From the NCBI RefSeq assembly GCF_000686585.1, contig NZ_KK365990.1:62001-126000 (forward strand): a stretch of DNA of 64,000 bases, in the 5' to 3' direction. A program made the translations under genes and the position numbers. The notes beneath the pieces were generated by a model. It was not told the DNA's origin and searched no databases. It worked only from the letters and a program-made list of their open reading frames with translations. Position 1 is the first letter of the stretch, and each line of letters opens with the position of its first letter. Below, piece by piece: positions 52,263 through 63,348 of this stretch. The DNA comes from Mycoplasmopsis lipofaciens ATCC 35015. GTDB taxonomy: Bacteria; Bacillota_I; Bacilli_A; Mycoplasmatales; Metamycoplasmataceae.

Positions 52263-54219
52263 TTTTCACACTCACTATAGCTTGTTTAATATTGTCGATA
52301 AAAATATCTAAACTTTCATTTGATGTTGCGGCTGCAGTCCCAAAATGTCCACCACCACCAACTGATTCAGCAATAATTTGAACATTAGTATTTAAGCCTC
52401 TTGCAGATAATTTAAATGTTTTAGAGTTTTCGCTTCTAGCAACAACAAAACTTGCTTTTCTTCCACTTATTCTTAAGATTTCTTCTGCAGCTATTGATAT
52501 AACATCGTTTGAAAGCGGTATATCTTTATATGCAAGGAAAAATCCGGGTTTTACTTCTTGAATATTTTCTAGAACTTGTAATACTTTTTGATAAGTATTG
52601 TCATCAATTTTTAATGATTCATTACTAATTGCAGAATTAGCACCTTTTGACTCTAATCAACTTGATACTTCAAATGTTTTTGAAGTAACGTGTTTTTGAA
52701 ATTGCAATGTATCTAAATAAATTCCATTTAACAACATTTGTGCTGTTTTACGGTCAATTTTTATTGTCTTTTTCGAAAACATTAAAATTTGAGTAACTAT
52801 TTCACTTGCTGATGATGCAGAAGGATCAATTATTCTATTTTCTTTATTTGCAAAATCAACTGATGAACCTAGTCTATGGTGATCGAGAATAAAAATGTTG
52901 TTACTTTTTATTTTAGATATTGCATTTGGATTATCTGTTCTTTCTGGTGATGAATTATCAACAAAGAAAACTAGTGTTGATTCATCGGATAATTTATTGG
53001 CCTGTTGAGGTTTAATAAATATATCTTCAATATCTTCAAAATATTTTTTAATAGATTTTTTTGTTGTAGCATCTTGGGTTGATGAACATATATATGCTTC
53101 TTTTTTATATGTTTCTACTAAAGATTTAATTCCCATTGCTGAACCAATTGCATCTAGATCTGCATTTGCATGCCCATAAATTATTGCCTTATTAATTCTA
53201 GAATCAGATAGTTTTTTCTCAATAATAGATGTTATATTCTTAATTCTTGTTCTATCAACACTTGGTAAGATTTCACTTGTAGAACCATAATATCTTGGTA
53301 TTTCATTTTTGGAAAAAATTGCTATTTGATCTCCACCTCTACTTTGTGCTTGGAGTAAGGCTTTTTTAGATTGTTCCATTTTTTCTAACAATTCGCTTGG
53401 GCCGTAAGAAAAACCAATTGATACAGAAATTATTAAGTTATTATCTTTATTTTTTAAAACTTTATGTAATTTAGCAAACATTGAAAAATTTTTGTTTGCC
53501 ATTTTCTCCATTGACTCTTTATTAGTTATTATTAAATATTTACCATTAGTGTTATATTGGCGATAAACTAAATTATATTTATCAACTAAGCTATCTAAAA
53601 CTAATACAACTTCTTTGTTTACATTATAAATTTGTTCTTCTGAAAGAATTGATTGATACAATTGAAAATTGTCAATTTCCAATTCTCCTATAACAATAGA
53701 TTCATTCTTATATATGTCTAGAGCTCTTTGTTCCAGAGTATTATCTCTAATGCTAATACAATTATCAGTTGCAAAAATATTAGCATTGTAACTTAATTCT
53801 TTATGTTTAAAATTAAATGATTTCAAATCGGTATCAAAATTAATACCAAATGATAGAAAAAATTTTTGCAAACTATTTCCAATTCAATTTTTTCCGAATC
53901 TATTTTTTACAAATTTACTTGTCCATAAAATTTTACCATCAGTATCATAAATTATTGCACCAATAGAATTATGACTAATTATTTCATCAATAAATCTATT
54001 AAATGAATGTTTTACTAATGATTGTTTAGCTAAAAAGTTTTTTACTATCAAACTAGAACATATTCCAATTAAAACCGATCCTGTAATAATTCCAATAAGT
54101 GAGAGAACCAAAAATACATATGTTTGGTTAACAAAATACAACACAATAGAACTAGTAAAAAATAGTATTCCCAAAATAGTTAGCATAATGTATAAAACAA
54201 TTTTTTTATTCAAATTCAT
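52243..54219 (-). CDS. gdpP: Cyclic-di-AMP phosphodiesterase GdpP
   Basis: 658 residues. Two N-terminal spans (about 7-55) are followed by a PAS-like segment, a degenerate GGDEF domain (ISVSIGFSYG) and DHH/DHHA1 phosphodiesterase: GHANADLDAIGSAMG (motif I), FFVDNSSPER (II), ILDHHRLG (the DHH) and GGGGHFGTAAATS at the C-terminus. It hydrolyses c-di-AMP to pApA, so this cell most likely makes that messenger. It is leaderless: TATAAT (54226-54231) ends six bases before the ATG. It overlaps rplI by 20 bases. Confidence 0.94.
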
Positions 54220-54614
54220 ATTTTAATTATATATTAACATTATGTTATTTATATACATAATAAGTTTTATTATTGTTAAATTATAATAAGGTAAATTAAA
54301 ATTTGAATTTAGAGAATCTAAATTAATATTTTGCTAATCAAAACAAACTTAAAAAAAGTGAATAAAAAACCAAAATGTATAAATTTTTGGTTAATTTTAA
54401 TCTAATTTGTAAGATTATTATTTTTTCTATTTTTAATAATAGAGCTGTTATAGCAATTAATAATAATGTCATCGATGAGCTGAAAATTAAGAATCAAATT
54501 ATATTAAACATTTTAGATTCTAAAATAGCACTCATTTCTCTATCATTTTTAGCCTTATCATTAAATTCTTGCTTTAATGCATTAAATTTTTGTTTATTAA
54601 TATTTCAACTTTAT
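54220..54614. other. 395-base gap between nfo and gdpP, no convincing gene
   Basis: Very AT-rich. The left end holds the gdpP promoter, and the middle holds a terminator-like hairpin for nfo. A minus-strand frame (54323-54535, 70 residues, two hydrophobic spans) and an antisense plus-strand frame (54375-54635) are both open, but both cross the hairpin. I do not call either. Confidence 0.5.
54364..54392 (-). terminator. Terminator-like hairpin downstream of nfo
   Basis: AACCAAAA, loop, TTTTGGTT (54368-54392), followed on the minus strand by six T. It lies about 220 bases after the nfo stop. Confidence 0.55.
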
Positions 54615-55451
54615 TTAATTATTTTTATAGTTTAGTAATTCGTTTATTTCTTGATTATAAATGTGACCATGATCTTTATATGGTGTCTCTAAAATTATGG
54701 GTATATTATCAAAATCTTTATCATGGACAAATTTAGCTAAGGTATTTATTCCAATAAATCCCTCCCCGATATTTTCATGTCTATCTTTATGACTACCCAA
54801 ATCATTTTTTGAATCATTCAAGTGTATAACTTTAATATGTTTTAATAAATCTAGTGATTTTAATTTATTTTTAAAAACATCATATTCCTTTAAATCATAC
54901 CCTGCATCTCATATATGACAAGTGTCTAAACAAATCTGAAGTCTTTCATTATTAACTTGTTGTAAAATATAATGAATTTGTTCCAAATTTATACCTACTT
55001 CTGTACCTTTGCCAGACATTGTTTCAATACAAATGGTTACATCTTTAGTTTTATTAAGAACTAGGTTTAAACTTTTTATTAAACAATTTAATGAATTTTC
55101 AAGATTATATTTTGTGTACGAACCTGGATGTAAAACTAAATATTTAGCTCCAATAAAATTCATTCTTTGACATTCATCAATTAGATAATCAATAGCAAAT
55201 TCATATTTTTCTAAATTTGAGGGGTTAATAATATATGGCGCATGTACTATAATATCTTTAGGTTTAATTAATTCAGAGTATTTTGTTAAATATTCTTCAT
55301 ACTTATATTTGTTTGTTGATATTCTTTTACTATTTTGCGGTGGTCCTAAATATATCATCATAGTATTTGCTCCATTTTCAATACTAAATTTTGCGGAATC
55401 CACTAAATAATTAGGAGCCTTAAAAGGAGTATGCGAACCAAGTTTAATCAT
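54615..55451 (-). CDS. nfo: Endonuclease IV (AP endonuclease)
   Basis: 278 residues. A zinc-dependent TIM-barrel nuclease: GSHTPFKAPNYL, VLHPGSYT, ICIETMSGKGTEVG, QICLDTCHIWDAGYD, VIHLNDSKNDLGSHKDRHENIGEG supply the nine metal ligands. It cuts at abasic sites in base excision repair. The ATG is eight bases inside the end of the HAD gene, so both are translated together. Confidence 0.95.
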
Positions 55452-56292
55452 CTTTTACCTCTTCATTTTTATTTTGTTTGTTTATATTAATAAAATATTT
55501 ATATATTCCATATTTTTTGTAATTTGGAGCAATTTCGTCTGCTATTGCTTTTAAATCATTTGTTGCATTACCCATGGCAACTAATTTATTGGCATAACCT
55601 TTTACAACAGCATCAGATTGAGAATCGCCAATATGAATTGTTGTATTTAAAGGTATGTTTTTTAATTTGCAATATTCAACAATTGCTAAACCTTTATTTG
55701 CCTCCTTGGCAGTAATTTCAATAACATAATTCCCACTTGCAGAAAAACTATTTGTATATTCAGAGAATAATAATCTAAATTCTTCTAAAATTGTTTTATA
55801 GGATTTGTTACTTTTGAGTATAAAAGCAACTTTAGAAATATTATTGTGCTTTTTGATATTAAATTTATAGTCCATTTTTATGGAATAAAGTTTTTTAGAA
55901 AAAAATATTTTATTGATTACATATATTAATCAATTATGAGTGTACATATTTTCACCATTGTTGTCAAAAATAACAAACATTAATTTTCTTTTTTTAGCAA
56001 ATTCGACTATTTTAAGCATTATTTCATCACTTATTAATTTACTTCAAGCTAGTTTATTATCAATAAAAATTTGGGCGCCAGATGAAGCAATCACATCTGT
56101 AAGTCGTAATTGATAAAGTGCTTGTTGAGTTCTTTGATCACTAAAACTTCTCCCTGTTGATATGATAACATTAGCAAAATTTTTTAACAACAAAATGGCG
56201 CTAGTATTCCTATCGCTAATTCTAACTTTTTTATTTTGATCAAATAGTGTTCCATCTAGATCTATAAAATATGTAAGTCTTTCTTGGTCCAT
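55444..56292 (-). CDS. HAD superfamily Cof-type phosphatase (second)
   Basis: 282 residues. Motif I YFIDLDGTLFDQN, motif II ISTGRSFSD, motif IV IHIGDSQSDAVV with the last acid conserved. This resembles the HAD at 25618 in family but not closely in sequence. A TTG at 56304 is in frame, but the ATG at 56292 sits directly before motif I and is preferred. A TATAAT box ends 11 bases before it, so the leader is at most a few bases. The substrate is not predictable. Confidence 0.87.
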
Positions 56293-56344
56293 AATACTTA
56301 ACAATTATATTATTAAAACTTAATTATAAATTAAAGAAATAAAA

Positions 56345-56362
56345 ACTTTGCCAAGGCAAAGT
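56345..56362 (-). terminator. Terminator of the 37-residue basic protein gene
   Basis: ACTTTGCC paired with GGCAAAGT, with a T run on the minus strand. It lies five bases after the stop. Confidence 0.75.
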
Positions 56363-56366
56363 CTAA

Positions 56367-56480
56367 TTATTTAGCAGCAGCTCTTTCTGCTCTTCTTTTG
56401 TCACGTGCTTCTTCTAATTGTAATTTGTGTAATCTTTTAGCAGCACGTTCTTTATTTTTAGCTCTTGTAATTTTACGCAT
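56367..56480 (-). CDS. Small basic protein, 37 residues
   Basis: The sequence starts MRKITRAKNKERAAKRLHKL and ends RAERAAAK: about 40 percent Arg plus Lys with Ala, likely one long helix. AAAGG precedes the ATG at the right distance, and its own terminator follows, so it is a true gene. The size and charge suggest a ribosome- or RNA-associated protein. It does not match bL34, bL36, bS21 or bTHX by eye, so I leave it unnamed. Confidence 0.7.
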   Translation of the reverse strand: MRKITRAKNKERAAKRLHKLQLEEARDKRRAERAAAK

Positions 56481-56553
56481 ATTAAGCCTTTCTTATTTTT
56501 TATAATATAAAAATTCTATATTATTTTAGCATAAGATTCTATAGTATTCTCAT

Positions 56554-57744
56554 TTATTTTGCTATATATTTTTTTATTTTATCAACCATATCTAATTGTT
56601 CTCATGGTAAATTTAAGTCATCGCGTCCAAAATGTCCAAATACTGCTGTTTGTTTATAAATAGGTTTTTTAAGATTTAATTTATCAATAATTCCAGCAGG
56701 AGTTAAATCAAATAAATCAGACACACATTTGATTATTAAGTCCTTTTCAACTTTTTCGGTTGCAAAAGTTTCAATATTAATTGAAATAGGTTTTGCAACT
56801 CCAATTGCATAACTTAATTGTATTTCTAACTTATCTGCTACACCTGCAGCAACTAAATTTTTGGCTACATATCGACATGCATAAGCGGCAGAACGATCAA
56901 CTTTTGTTGCATCCTTACCACTAAATGCTCCTCCACCATGTCTTGATCAACCGCCATATGTATCAACAATAATTTTACGACCTGTAAGACCTGTGTCACT
57001 ATCAACACCACCAATAATAAATTGACCTGTTGGATTTATTAAAATGTTTTGTGGCAATTTTAAATTATATTTTTTAACAACTTCTGGTAATAAAACATTT
57101 GTTATATATTGCTTAAATTCACAATCTAATTTATTATTTCATTTTATTTTTTTACTGTTAATCAAGACTTCTTCAAAAGTTTGGCATGAAAACAAAATAG
57201 TATCAATTTGAATATTATTTTTATCAGTATAATCAATTGTTACCTGACTTTTCATATCAAATTTTGCGTTTTTAAATTCACCATTTTTAATTTTTATGTA
57301 TGCTGTTTTAACAATTTCATGGGCTAGTGAAATAGCTAAAGGCATATAATTGTGTGTTTCATTTGTAGCATAGCCAAACATTATTCCCTGATCTCCAGCA
57401 CCAATTTCACCACCATTCAAATCTACGCCTTGTCTTATATCAGGACTTTGTTTATTAATTTTTATTAGTATTTCAAACTCGTTTATTTTTAAAGGAACAT
57501 CAAAATATATTTCTTTTAGAACTTGTTTTACAATATTTTTAATTTCATCATTTGACATTTTATATTTTGAATATACTTCACCAGCTATAACAATAAATTT
57601 TTGTGTGGCTAATGTTTCAATAGCAACTTTGCTATTTACATCTTTTTCTAAATAAGCATCTAAAATCGCATCAGATATTTGATCGCATAATTTATCTGGA
57701 TGACCAATTCCAACCGACTCGCTTGTAAATAATTTTTTTTGCAT
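56554..57744 (-). CDS. metK: S-adenosylmethionine synthetase
   Basis: 396 residues. [19 protein letters not shown] is the N-terminal signature, [13 protein letters not shown] the central hexapeptide motif, and [17 protein letters not shown] the ATP-loop. It makes SAM from methionine and ATP, the donor for the methyltransferases encoded nearby. AAGGAG lies about eight bases before the ATG, and this site is under control of the SAM-I leader upstream. Confidence 0.95.
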
Positions 57745-57751
57745 ATAAAAA

Positions 57752-57795
57752 ACTCCTTAAATTTTTGTGATTAGACAAAATCAAGAAGTTGTGGA
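57752..57795 (-). promoter_or_regulatory. metK: Expression platform of the metK riboswitch (SD-sequestering hairpin)
   Basis: On the minus strand ACTTCTT (57783-57789) is complementary to the ribosome binding site AAGGAGT (57752-57758), and ATTTTGT with ACAAAAAT pair between them, giving a roughly 14-bp hairpin. TCCACAACT (57787-57795), which overlaps the left arm, is also a perfect complement of AGTTGTGGA in the aptamer (57886-57894). The two pairings are exclusive: this is a translational on/off switch by inspection. Confidence 0.7.
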
Positions 57796-57811
57796 AATAA
57801 AATAATATTGC

Positions 57812-57906
57812 ACATGTTAGATAATTTTATCCCTGACTATCCACCTTCCATAACTGGGGTTGGCTTGTTTCATAGCTAGTCTAGCTCCACAACTCTGCAT
57901 GTTTTG
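57812..57906 (-). promoter_or_regulatory. SAM-I riboswitch (S-box) aptamer upstream of metK
   Basis: Reading the minus strand: P1 ACATG...CATGT closes the aptamer; GAGTTGTGGAG, GACTAGC, TATGAAAC, GCCAACC follow in the S-box order (consensus GGUGGAGGGACUGGCCCUAUGAAACCCGGCAACC); GGAAGGTG and a GATAA/TTATC stem-loop complete P3 and P4. It senses SAM and lies between a TATAAT box (57915-57920) and metK. Such aptamers shut off SAM synthesis when SAM is abundant. Confidence 0.82.
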
Positions 57907-57914
57907 TACCATTG

Positions 57915-57920
57915 ATTATA
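57915..57920 (-). promoter_or_regulatory. -10 box of the metK leader transcript
   Basis: TATAAT on the minus strand, about nine bases before the riboswitch 5' stem. The transcript would start at about 57908. No good -35 box is visible. Confidence 0.55.
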
Positions 57921-57970
57921 TGTTATTTATTTTAAAAGAGAAATATTTTATAAAGTATTTTTTTATATTT

Positions 57971-57997
57971 TGACAACAAAGTTAAACAAGTAAAATA
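57971..57997 (+). promoter_or_regulatory. Promoter of the ABC exporter operon
   Basis: TTGACA (57971-57976), a perfect -35 box, with TAAAAT 15 bases or AAATAT 17 bases later. It is the only exact consensus -35 I noticed in the window. Confidence 0.5.
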
Positions 57998-58046
57998 TTT
58001 ATATGATTTCCTAAATATTATAAAGTTTTCGAGGAGAGGAGGATTT

Positions 58047-59831
58047 ATGTTCAAACTTATTAAAATATTGCCTAGAAATATAAAATTAATGTTTTTAGTA
58101 GGTGTTTTTATAGTAATAATTTCAGTATTATTTAATTTAGTTTTGCCTAATATAATTTCACAATTTATTAAATTGATTTTTGACGATAATCAGTCTAATG
58201 ACGTTCAATTAACATTTTTTAATAATCGTATAGTTTTTGCAAAAACTAGCCATACAATAGCTAGAAATTGGTTAATAATAGCAGTGGTTATTAATACTTT
58301 TATGAACGTATTTTTGACTTTTATATCTATGATAATTATTGTTATTGCAGCAGATAGAGCCAGTAGATATTTTAGAAATAAATTATTTGAAAAAATTCAA
58401 AATTTGTCATTAAGAAATATTTCTGATTTGAAAACCGAATCAATAATAACGAGAGTTAGTAATGATGTAGGTATTTTTTGAGATTTTTTAGTTAATGGAA
58501 CTACTATTTTGGTTAGAGGTTCATTTATGGCAATAGGCGGTTGTATTTTAGCTTTTTTAGTTGACCCGGTAATGTCATTAGCAGTTTTGTCAATAGTTCC
58601 GTTAATTGGAATTATCATTACAATTGTAGGAATTGTTACTAATCCTTTGTTAAAAAAGACACAAAAATCAGTAGAATTAGTAACAAAAATTATTGATGAA
58701 AATGTTACAGGCGCAAGAGTGATAAAGACTTATAATTTGGAAGAAAATAGAAAAAAAGTATTCAACGAAGCAAACAATAATTGATATAAAATTCAATACA
58801 AAACAAATATGATTTTTCAAATAGTTCATCCTTTATTTTTTACCTTAATTAATATATTAACAATTGTAATATATTCAATTGCTGCAAATAAAATTATTAG
58901 AGGTGTAGCTACTGATGAAACAATGGTAAATCTAAATATTTTTATCGATTATTTATTTACAATAAGTTTTGGAATTCTATTTATGGTTTTTTTTCTTGTT
59001 TCGATGTTTAGAGCAAAAGTTTCTGCAAATAGAATTAATGAAATTTTAGATGCAAAAGTTGATCAATTGTTTGTAAAAAAAGGATTTTTAGTTAAAAATA
59101 ATTTTGATTTATCCGTTGATCAATTGTATTTTAAATATTATGATAGTTCTCCAAATTATACGTTAATGAATATAAATTTAAATCTTCCATATAAAAAGGT
59201 TTTGGGAATAATTGGTCCAACTGGAAGTGGTAAGTCAACATTTGTAAATCTACTTTTAAATAATTATGTTTATAAAGATGGTTCTATAAAAATTGGTGGA
59301 TATGAAGTTAATGAAATTAATACTTTAAATTTGCATAAGACAATTGGAATTGTTTATCAGGATGCTTTATTATATTCAGGTACTATAAAAAGTAATTTAT
59401 TATGAGCTAAAGAAGACGCTACTATTGATGAGATTAATGAAGCTTTAAAAAATGCATGTGCTTATGATTTTGTATATTCTTTTGAGGATGGATTAGACCA
59501 TAAAATTGTACAAGGAGCTAAAAATTTATCAGGAGGTCAAAAACAAAGATTATCAATTGCTCGTGCTTTACTACGAAAACCAAAAATTTTGATATTGGAT
59601 GATTCAACAAGCGCTTTAGATAATATAACTACTAGAAATGTTATTGATAATATCAAGAATAACTATAATTGCTCTTTAATTTTGATAAGTCAAAAAATTG
59701 GAGCAATCAAAATTGCAGATAATATAATGGTTATGACAAATGGTAGTATATTAGCAGCAGGAAAGCATGAAGAGTTAATTAGAAATTGTGATTTTTACCA
59801 ACAAATATATAATAATCAATTAGAACAATAA
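58047..59831 (+). CDS. ABC exporter half-transporter with degenerate nucleotide site
   Basis: 594 residues: six spans then a nucleotide-binding domain. Walker A GPTGSGKST (about 390), signature NLSGGQKQR (about 495), Walker B ILDDSTSALD (about 517). The catalytic glutamate after Walker B is Asp, and the switch histidine is Gln (LISQKIGAIK), the mark of the inactive site in heterodimeric exporters (TM287/288-like). AGGAGG precedes the ATG. The partner gene begins 13 bases after the stop. Confidence 0.92.
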
Positions 59832-59844
59832 AAAATGAGGCCAA

Positions 59845-61671
59845 ATGAACAAACAAAAAAATAAAGTTAAGAAAATTTCTACTTTCTCTCTTTTAAAATT
59901 AATTTTTAGATTTCTTGATATAAAAGACAAAAATATTACAATATTTGGAATAATTTTAGCTTCATTAAACGGTATTTTATATAATGTTGGAATTCTTTTT
60001 ACGGGCTTAATTGTCTCGTTAACATTTGAGACTAATGATAAAGCAGCATTTAAAAATCCTTCACAATTTAATTTGAATTTATTTATTATATTATCAACAA
60101 TTATGGCATTATCTTTTATATTTTATGGTATTTGCCGTTTTTTTCAGGGTAAAATATTTGCTCATATAGCCTACAAAACAGCATTTAAAATGCGCAAGAT
60201 AGCTATGGAAAAAGTTATGGAAATGACAATATCATATTATGATAATCAAAAATCAGGCGATATTATTTCAACTCTAGTTAATGATATAAATAATTTATCT
60301 AATTCATTGCTACAATTATTAAATGAAACATTTTCAAATATTTTTAATATTTTATTTTCATTTATTTTAATGATGCTTTATAGTCCAACGTTAACCTTAA
60401 TCATAATATTTTTTGCAACTATGTTTTTTTCAGTTAGTTATTTGTTGATTGCCCGTGCTAGACCCGCATTTATAAGATTGCAAAATGATTTTGCAAATTT
60501 GAATGCATACACTGAAGAAATGCTTACAAATGCAAAAATAACACAAACTTTTGACAAACAAGAAACAGCTAAAAAGGAATTTAAAAAAATAGCGCAAACA
60601 TTATATAAAAATGCAGTTGTTGGTGATACTTATTCAAAATTATTTGATCCTTGATTTATTTTTGCAAATAATATATTAGTATTAATAACAGCCACTATAG
60701 CCTTAGCATTTAAAACAAATAGCATTTCAACTTTTGGAATTTTTACTAAATACCCAGATACTGGTTTTATAATTGCTTTTATATCCCTAATATTTAATTT
60801 TTCGGGAACTTTTCAAATGTTAATAAACGTTGTTTTCTCTGTACAATTAGGTGTAGCATCAACTAAAAGAATTTTCAAATTAATTGATTTAGTTCCTCCT
60901 AAGAAATTAGCTAAATATGAAGAATTAAAAAATATCAAGGGATTAATCGAGTTTGAAAACGTTTCGTTTAGATATAATTTAGACAAGTCTAAATATCAAA
61001 TAACAGATGCATCTTTTATTGCAAAGCCAGGACAAACAATTGCTATTGTTGGCCCAACTGGCGCAGGCAAAACTACGATAATTAATTTATTATGCAAGTT
61101 TTATGAATATGAATCAGGATCAATAAAAATAGATGGTATTGAATTAAAACATATTTCTAAAGAAAACTTGAGAGATTTGGTTGCTGTTGTCTTACAAGAT
61201 TCATTTATGTTCAATGATACTGTTTATAATAATTTAAAAGTTTCAAAAGTTGACGCCACGAAAGAAGAGGTTGTGAAAGTTACATCTTTATTGTCAGCTC
61301 ATCAATTTATTCAGAGAATGGAAAATGGCTATGATACTATAATTCAAAATAATGGTTCGAGTCTATCGCAAGGTGAAAGACAATTACTATCTATTTCACG
61401 TGCAATTATGGGTGATAAAAAAATATTGATTATGGATGAAGCTACATCAAATGTTGATTCTAATACAGAACAAATTATTCAAAAAGCATTACAAGAAAAT
61501 ATTATGCAAAATAAAACATGTATAGTAATTGCTCATCGTTTAAGTACTATTAAAAATGCTGATTTAATTTTAGTTGTTAAGGATGGTAAAATAATTGAAA
61601 AAGGAACTCATCAAGAATTAATAAATTTAAAAGGTTATTATAATACTTTATATAAAAGTCAATTTAATTAA
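59845..61671 (+). CDS. ABC exporter half-transporter with consensus nucleotide site
   Basis: 608 residues. Six spans and an NBD with GPTGAGKTT (Walker A, about 404), SLSQGERQLLS (signature), ILIMDEATSNVD (Walker B with catalytic Glu) and IVIAHRLST (switch His). It contains everything the first subunit lacks, so the two form one functional and one degenerate site. The cargo may be a lipid, peptide or drug. A terminator follows. GAGG lies nine bases before the ATG. Confidence 0.93.
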
Positions 61672-61684
61672 GTTTAAATGATTG

Positions 61685-61708
61685 AACAGCAAAATTTGCT
61701 GTTTTTTT
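61685..61708 (+). terminator. Terminator of the ABC exporter operon
   Basis: AACAGCAAA, one-base separation, TTTGCTGTT with a T run. It lies 14 bases after the stop. Confidence 0.8.
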
Positions 61709-61971
61709 ATTCTATTTAAAAATAAATTTTTATTTTAACAATATTTTAAATTAAATATAATTTAAATCATTATGTGAATACAAAATTTTAAAAAGAATAA
61801 ATTTATTTCAAAATTCGTGTTATTAAATTATTGTGAAGATAGAAATCCACTACTTCCATTTTTTGTTATTAAGTATTCACAGGACATTTATGATAAGGCC
61901 TCCTCTTTTTTCTATTCTATAATTAGTTATTAAAATATTTTTAAGTATAAAATGATGAGTAAGGAGATAAT
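61709..61971 (+). promoter_or_regulatory. Upstream region of potA with possible structured leader
   Basis: 263 bases without an open frame. An inverted repeat TGTGAA (61832-61837) / TTCACA (61876-61881) encloses a GC-richer patch ending in AAGGCCTCCTC, which is followed by a T-rich run and then AAGGAG before the potA ATG. It might be a leader with control by polyamine level, but I recognise no known riboswitch. Confidence 0.35.
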
Positions 61972-63348
61972 ATGATAAAAAAAATAGATCAATATGTTAT
62001 TGAATTAAAAGAAGTTGTTAAAGAATTTGATGAAAAAGTTGTTTTAGATAATGTGGATTTAAAAATTAATAAGGGTGAATTTGTTACTTTATTAGGACCA
62101 TCTGGTTCAGGTAAAACCACAATATTACGTTTAATTGCAGGTTTTGAAAGAGCTACACGTGGTGAAATTTTATTTGATGGTTTAGATATTAAGGACTTAC
62201 CACCTCATAAAAGAGATTTATCAACAATTTTTCAAGATTATGCTCTTTTTCCACATTTAAATGTTGAGGGAAATATTAAATATGGTCTTTATTTAAAAAG
62301 AATACCTAAAGAACACATTAATCCAAAACATGAAATTTTATTAAAAGAAAAAACCAAAAAATGAGCAAAAAAAGCTGAATTAGAGATGCGTAAACTTGAT
62401 GAAAAACAAGCAAAAACAGAAAAAGAATTGGAAAAATTAAAAGAAAATACAACAACATATCGTCGTAAACAAAAATGATTAGATAAGTTGGATTTTACAT
62501 ATTCATATTGAGAAAATTATGTTGCGCAACAAACAGAAAAATTTGAAAAACGTTATTTAACTAGAAAAATTTCAAAACAAGAAATGCAAGCCGAAGTTGA
62601 TAAAATTGTTGAATTAGTTGGTTTAACAGGAAATGAGAAAAAAAATATAAACGAATTATCTGGTGGTATGAAACAACGTGTTGCACTTGCGAGAAGTTTA
62701 GTTATTGAACCTAAAATATTATTATTAGATGAACCTTTAAGTGCTCTAGATGCTAAGATTCGTCAAAAAATGCAAAATTTATTACGTAGTATTCAAAAGA
62801 AATTAAATCTTACTTTTATTTTTGTTACACATGATCAAAACGAAGCTTTAGAATTATCAGATCGTATTGCTATAATGCGTGGCGGAAAAATTGAACAATA
62901 TGATACGCCAAAAGAAATTTATGACTATCCAGTAAATAAATGAGTTGCTTCCTTTGTTGGCGATTCTAATATTTATAATGGTGTTTTTAATGAAGATGAA
63001 ACTGTTACAGTATTAGGAAGAAAATTTAAAACCATTTATGACACAGATCAATTTAAACCCAAAACTGAAATTGATGTTTTAATTCGTCCTGAAGATATAG
63101 ATATTATGCTATATGAAAACAAAAAATCAAGACAAGATAGACTTGTTGGACATGTTGTTTCTATTGCATATCGTGGTAGTTATTATTATTTAAAAATTGA
63201 ATTAGAAGATGGTGAAATTATTTATGTTGAAACATCAAAAAAATTTGAAATGAATGACAAAGTTCATATTAATTGAACAATAGATTCTATTCATATTATG
63301 AATAAAGATAGCAAATGAGATTATAAAACAAATGAATTTAAAAATTAA
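61972..63348 (+). CDS. potA: Spermidine/putrescine ABC transporter ATPase with charged insertion
   Basis: 458 residues. Walker [12 protein letters not shown] near residue 43, Q-loop [10 protein letters not shown], signature [10 protein letters not shown] near 229, Walker [13 protein letters not shown]-loop [10 protein letters not shown]. Between Q-loop and signature, residues about 112-205 are an insertion of Lys/Glu coil absent from typical PotA. A C-terminal TOBE domain ([24 protein letters not shown]) follows. It powers polyamine import with PotB, PotC and PotD. AAGGAG fixes the start. Confidence 0.9.

Noticed and set aside
54323-54535. Minus-strand frame for a 70-residue protein with two hydrophobic spans
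   Set aside because: It runs through the terminator-like hairpin at 54364-54392, has no convincing ribosome binding site, and the antisense frame is equally open and hydrophobic, as expected from base composition.
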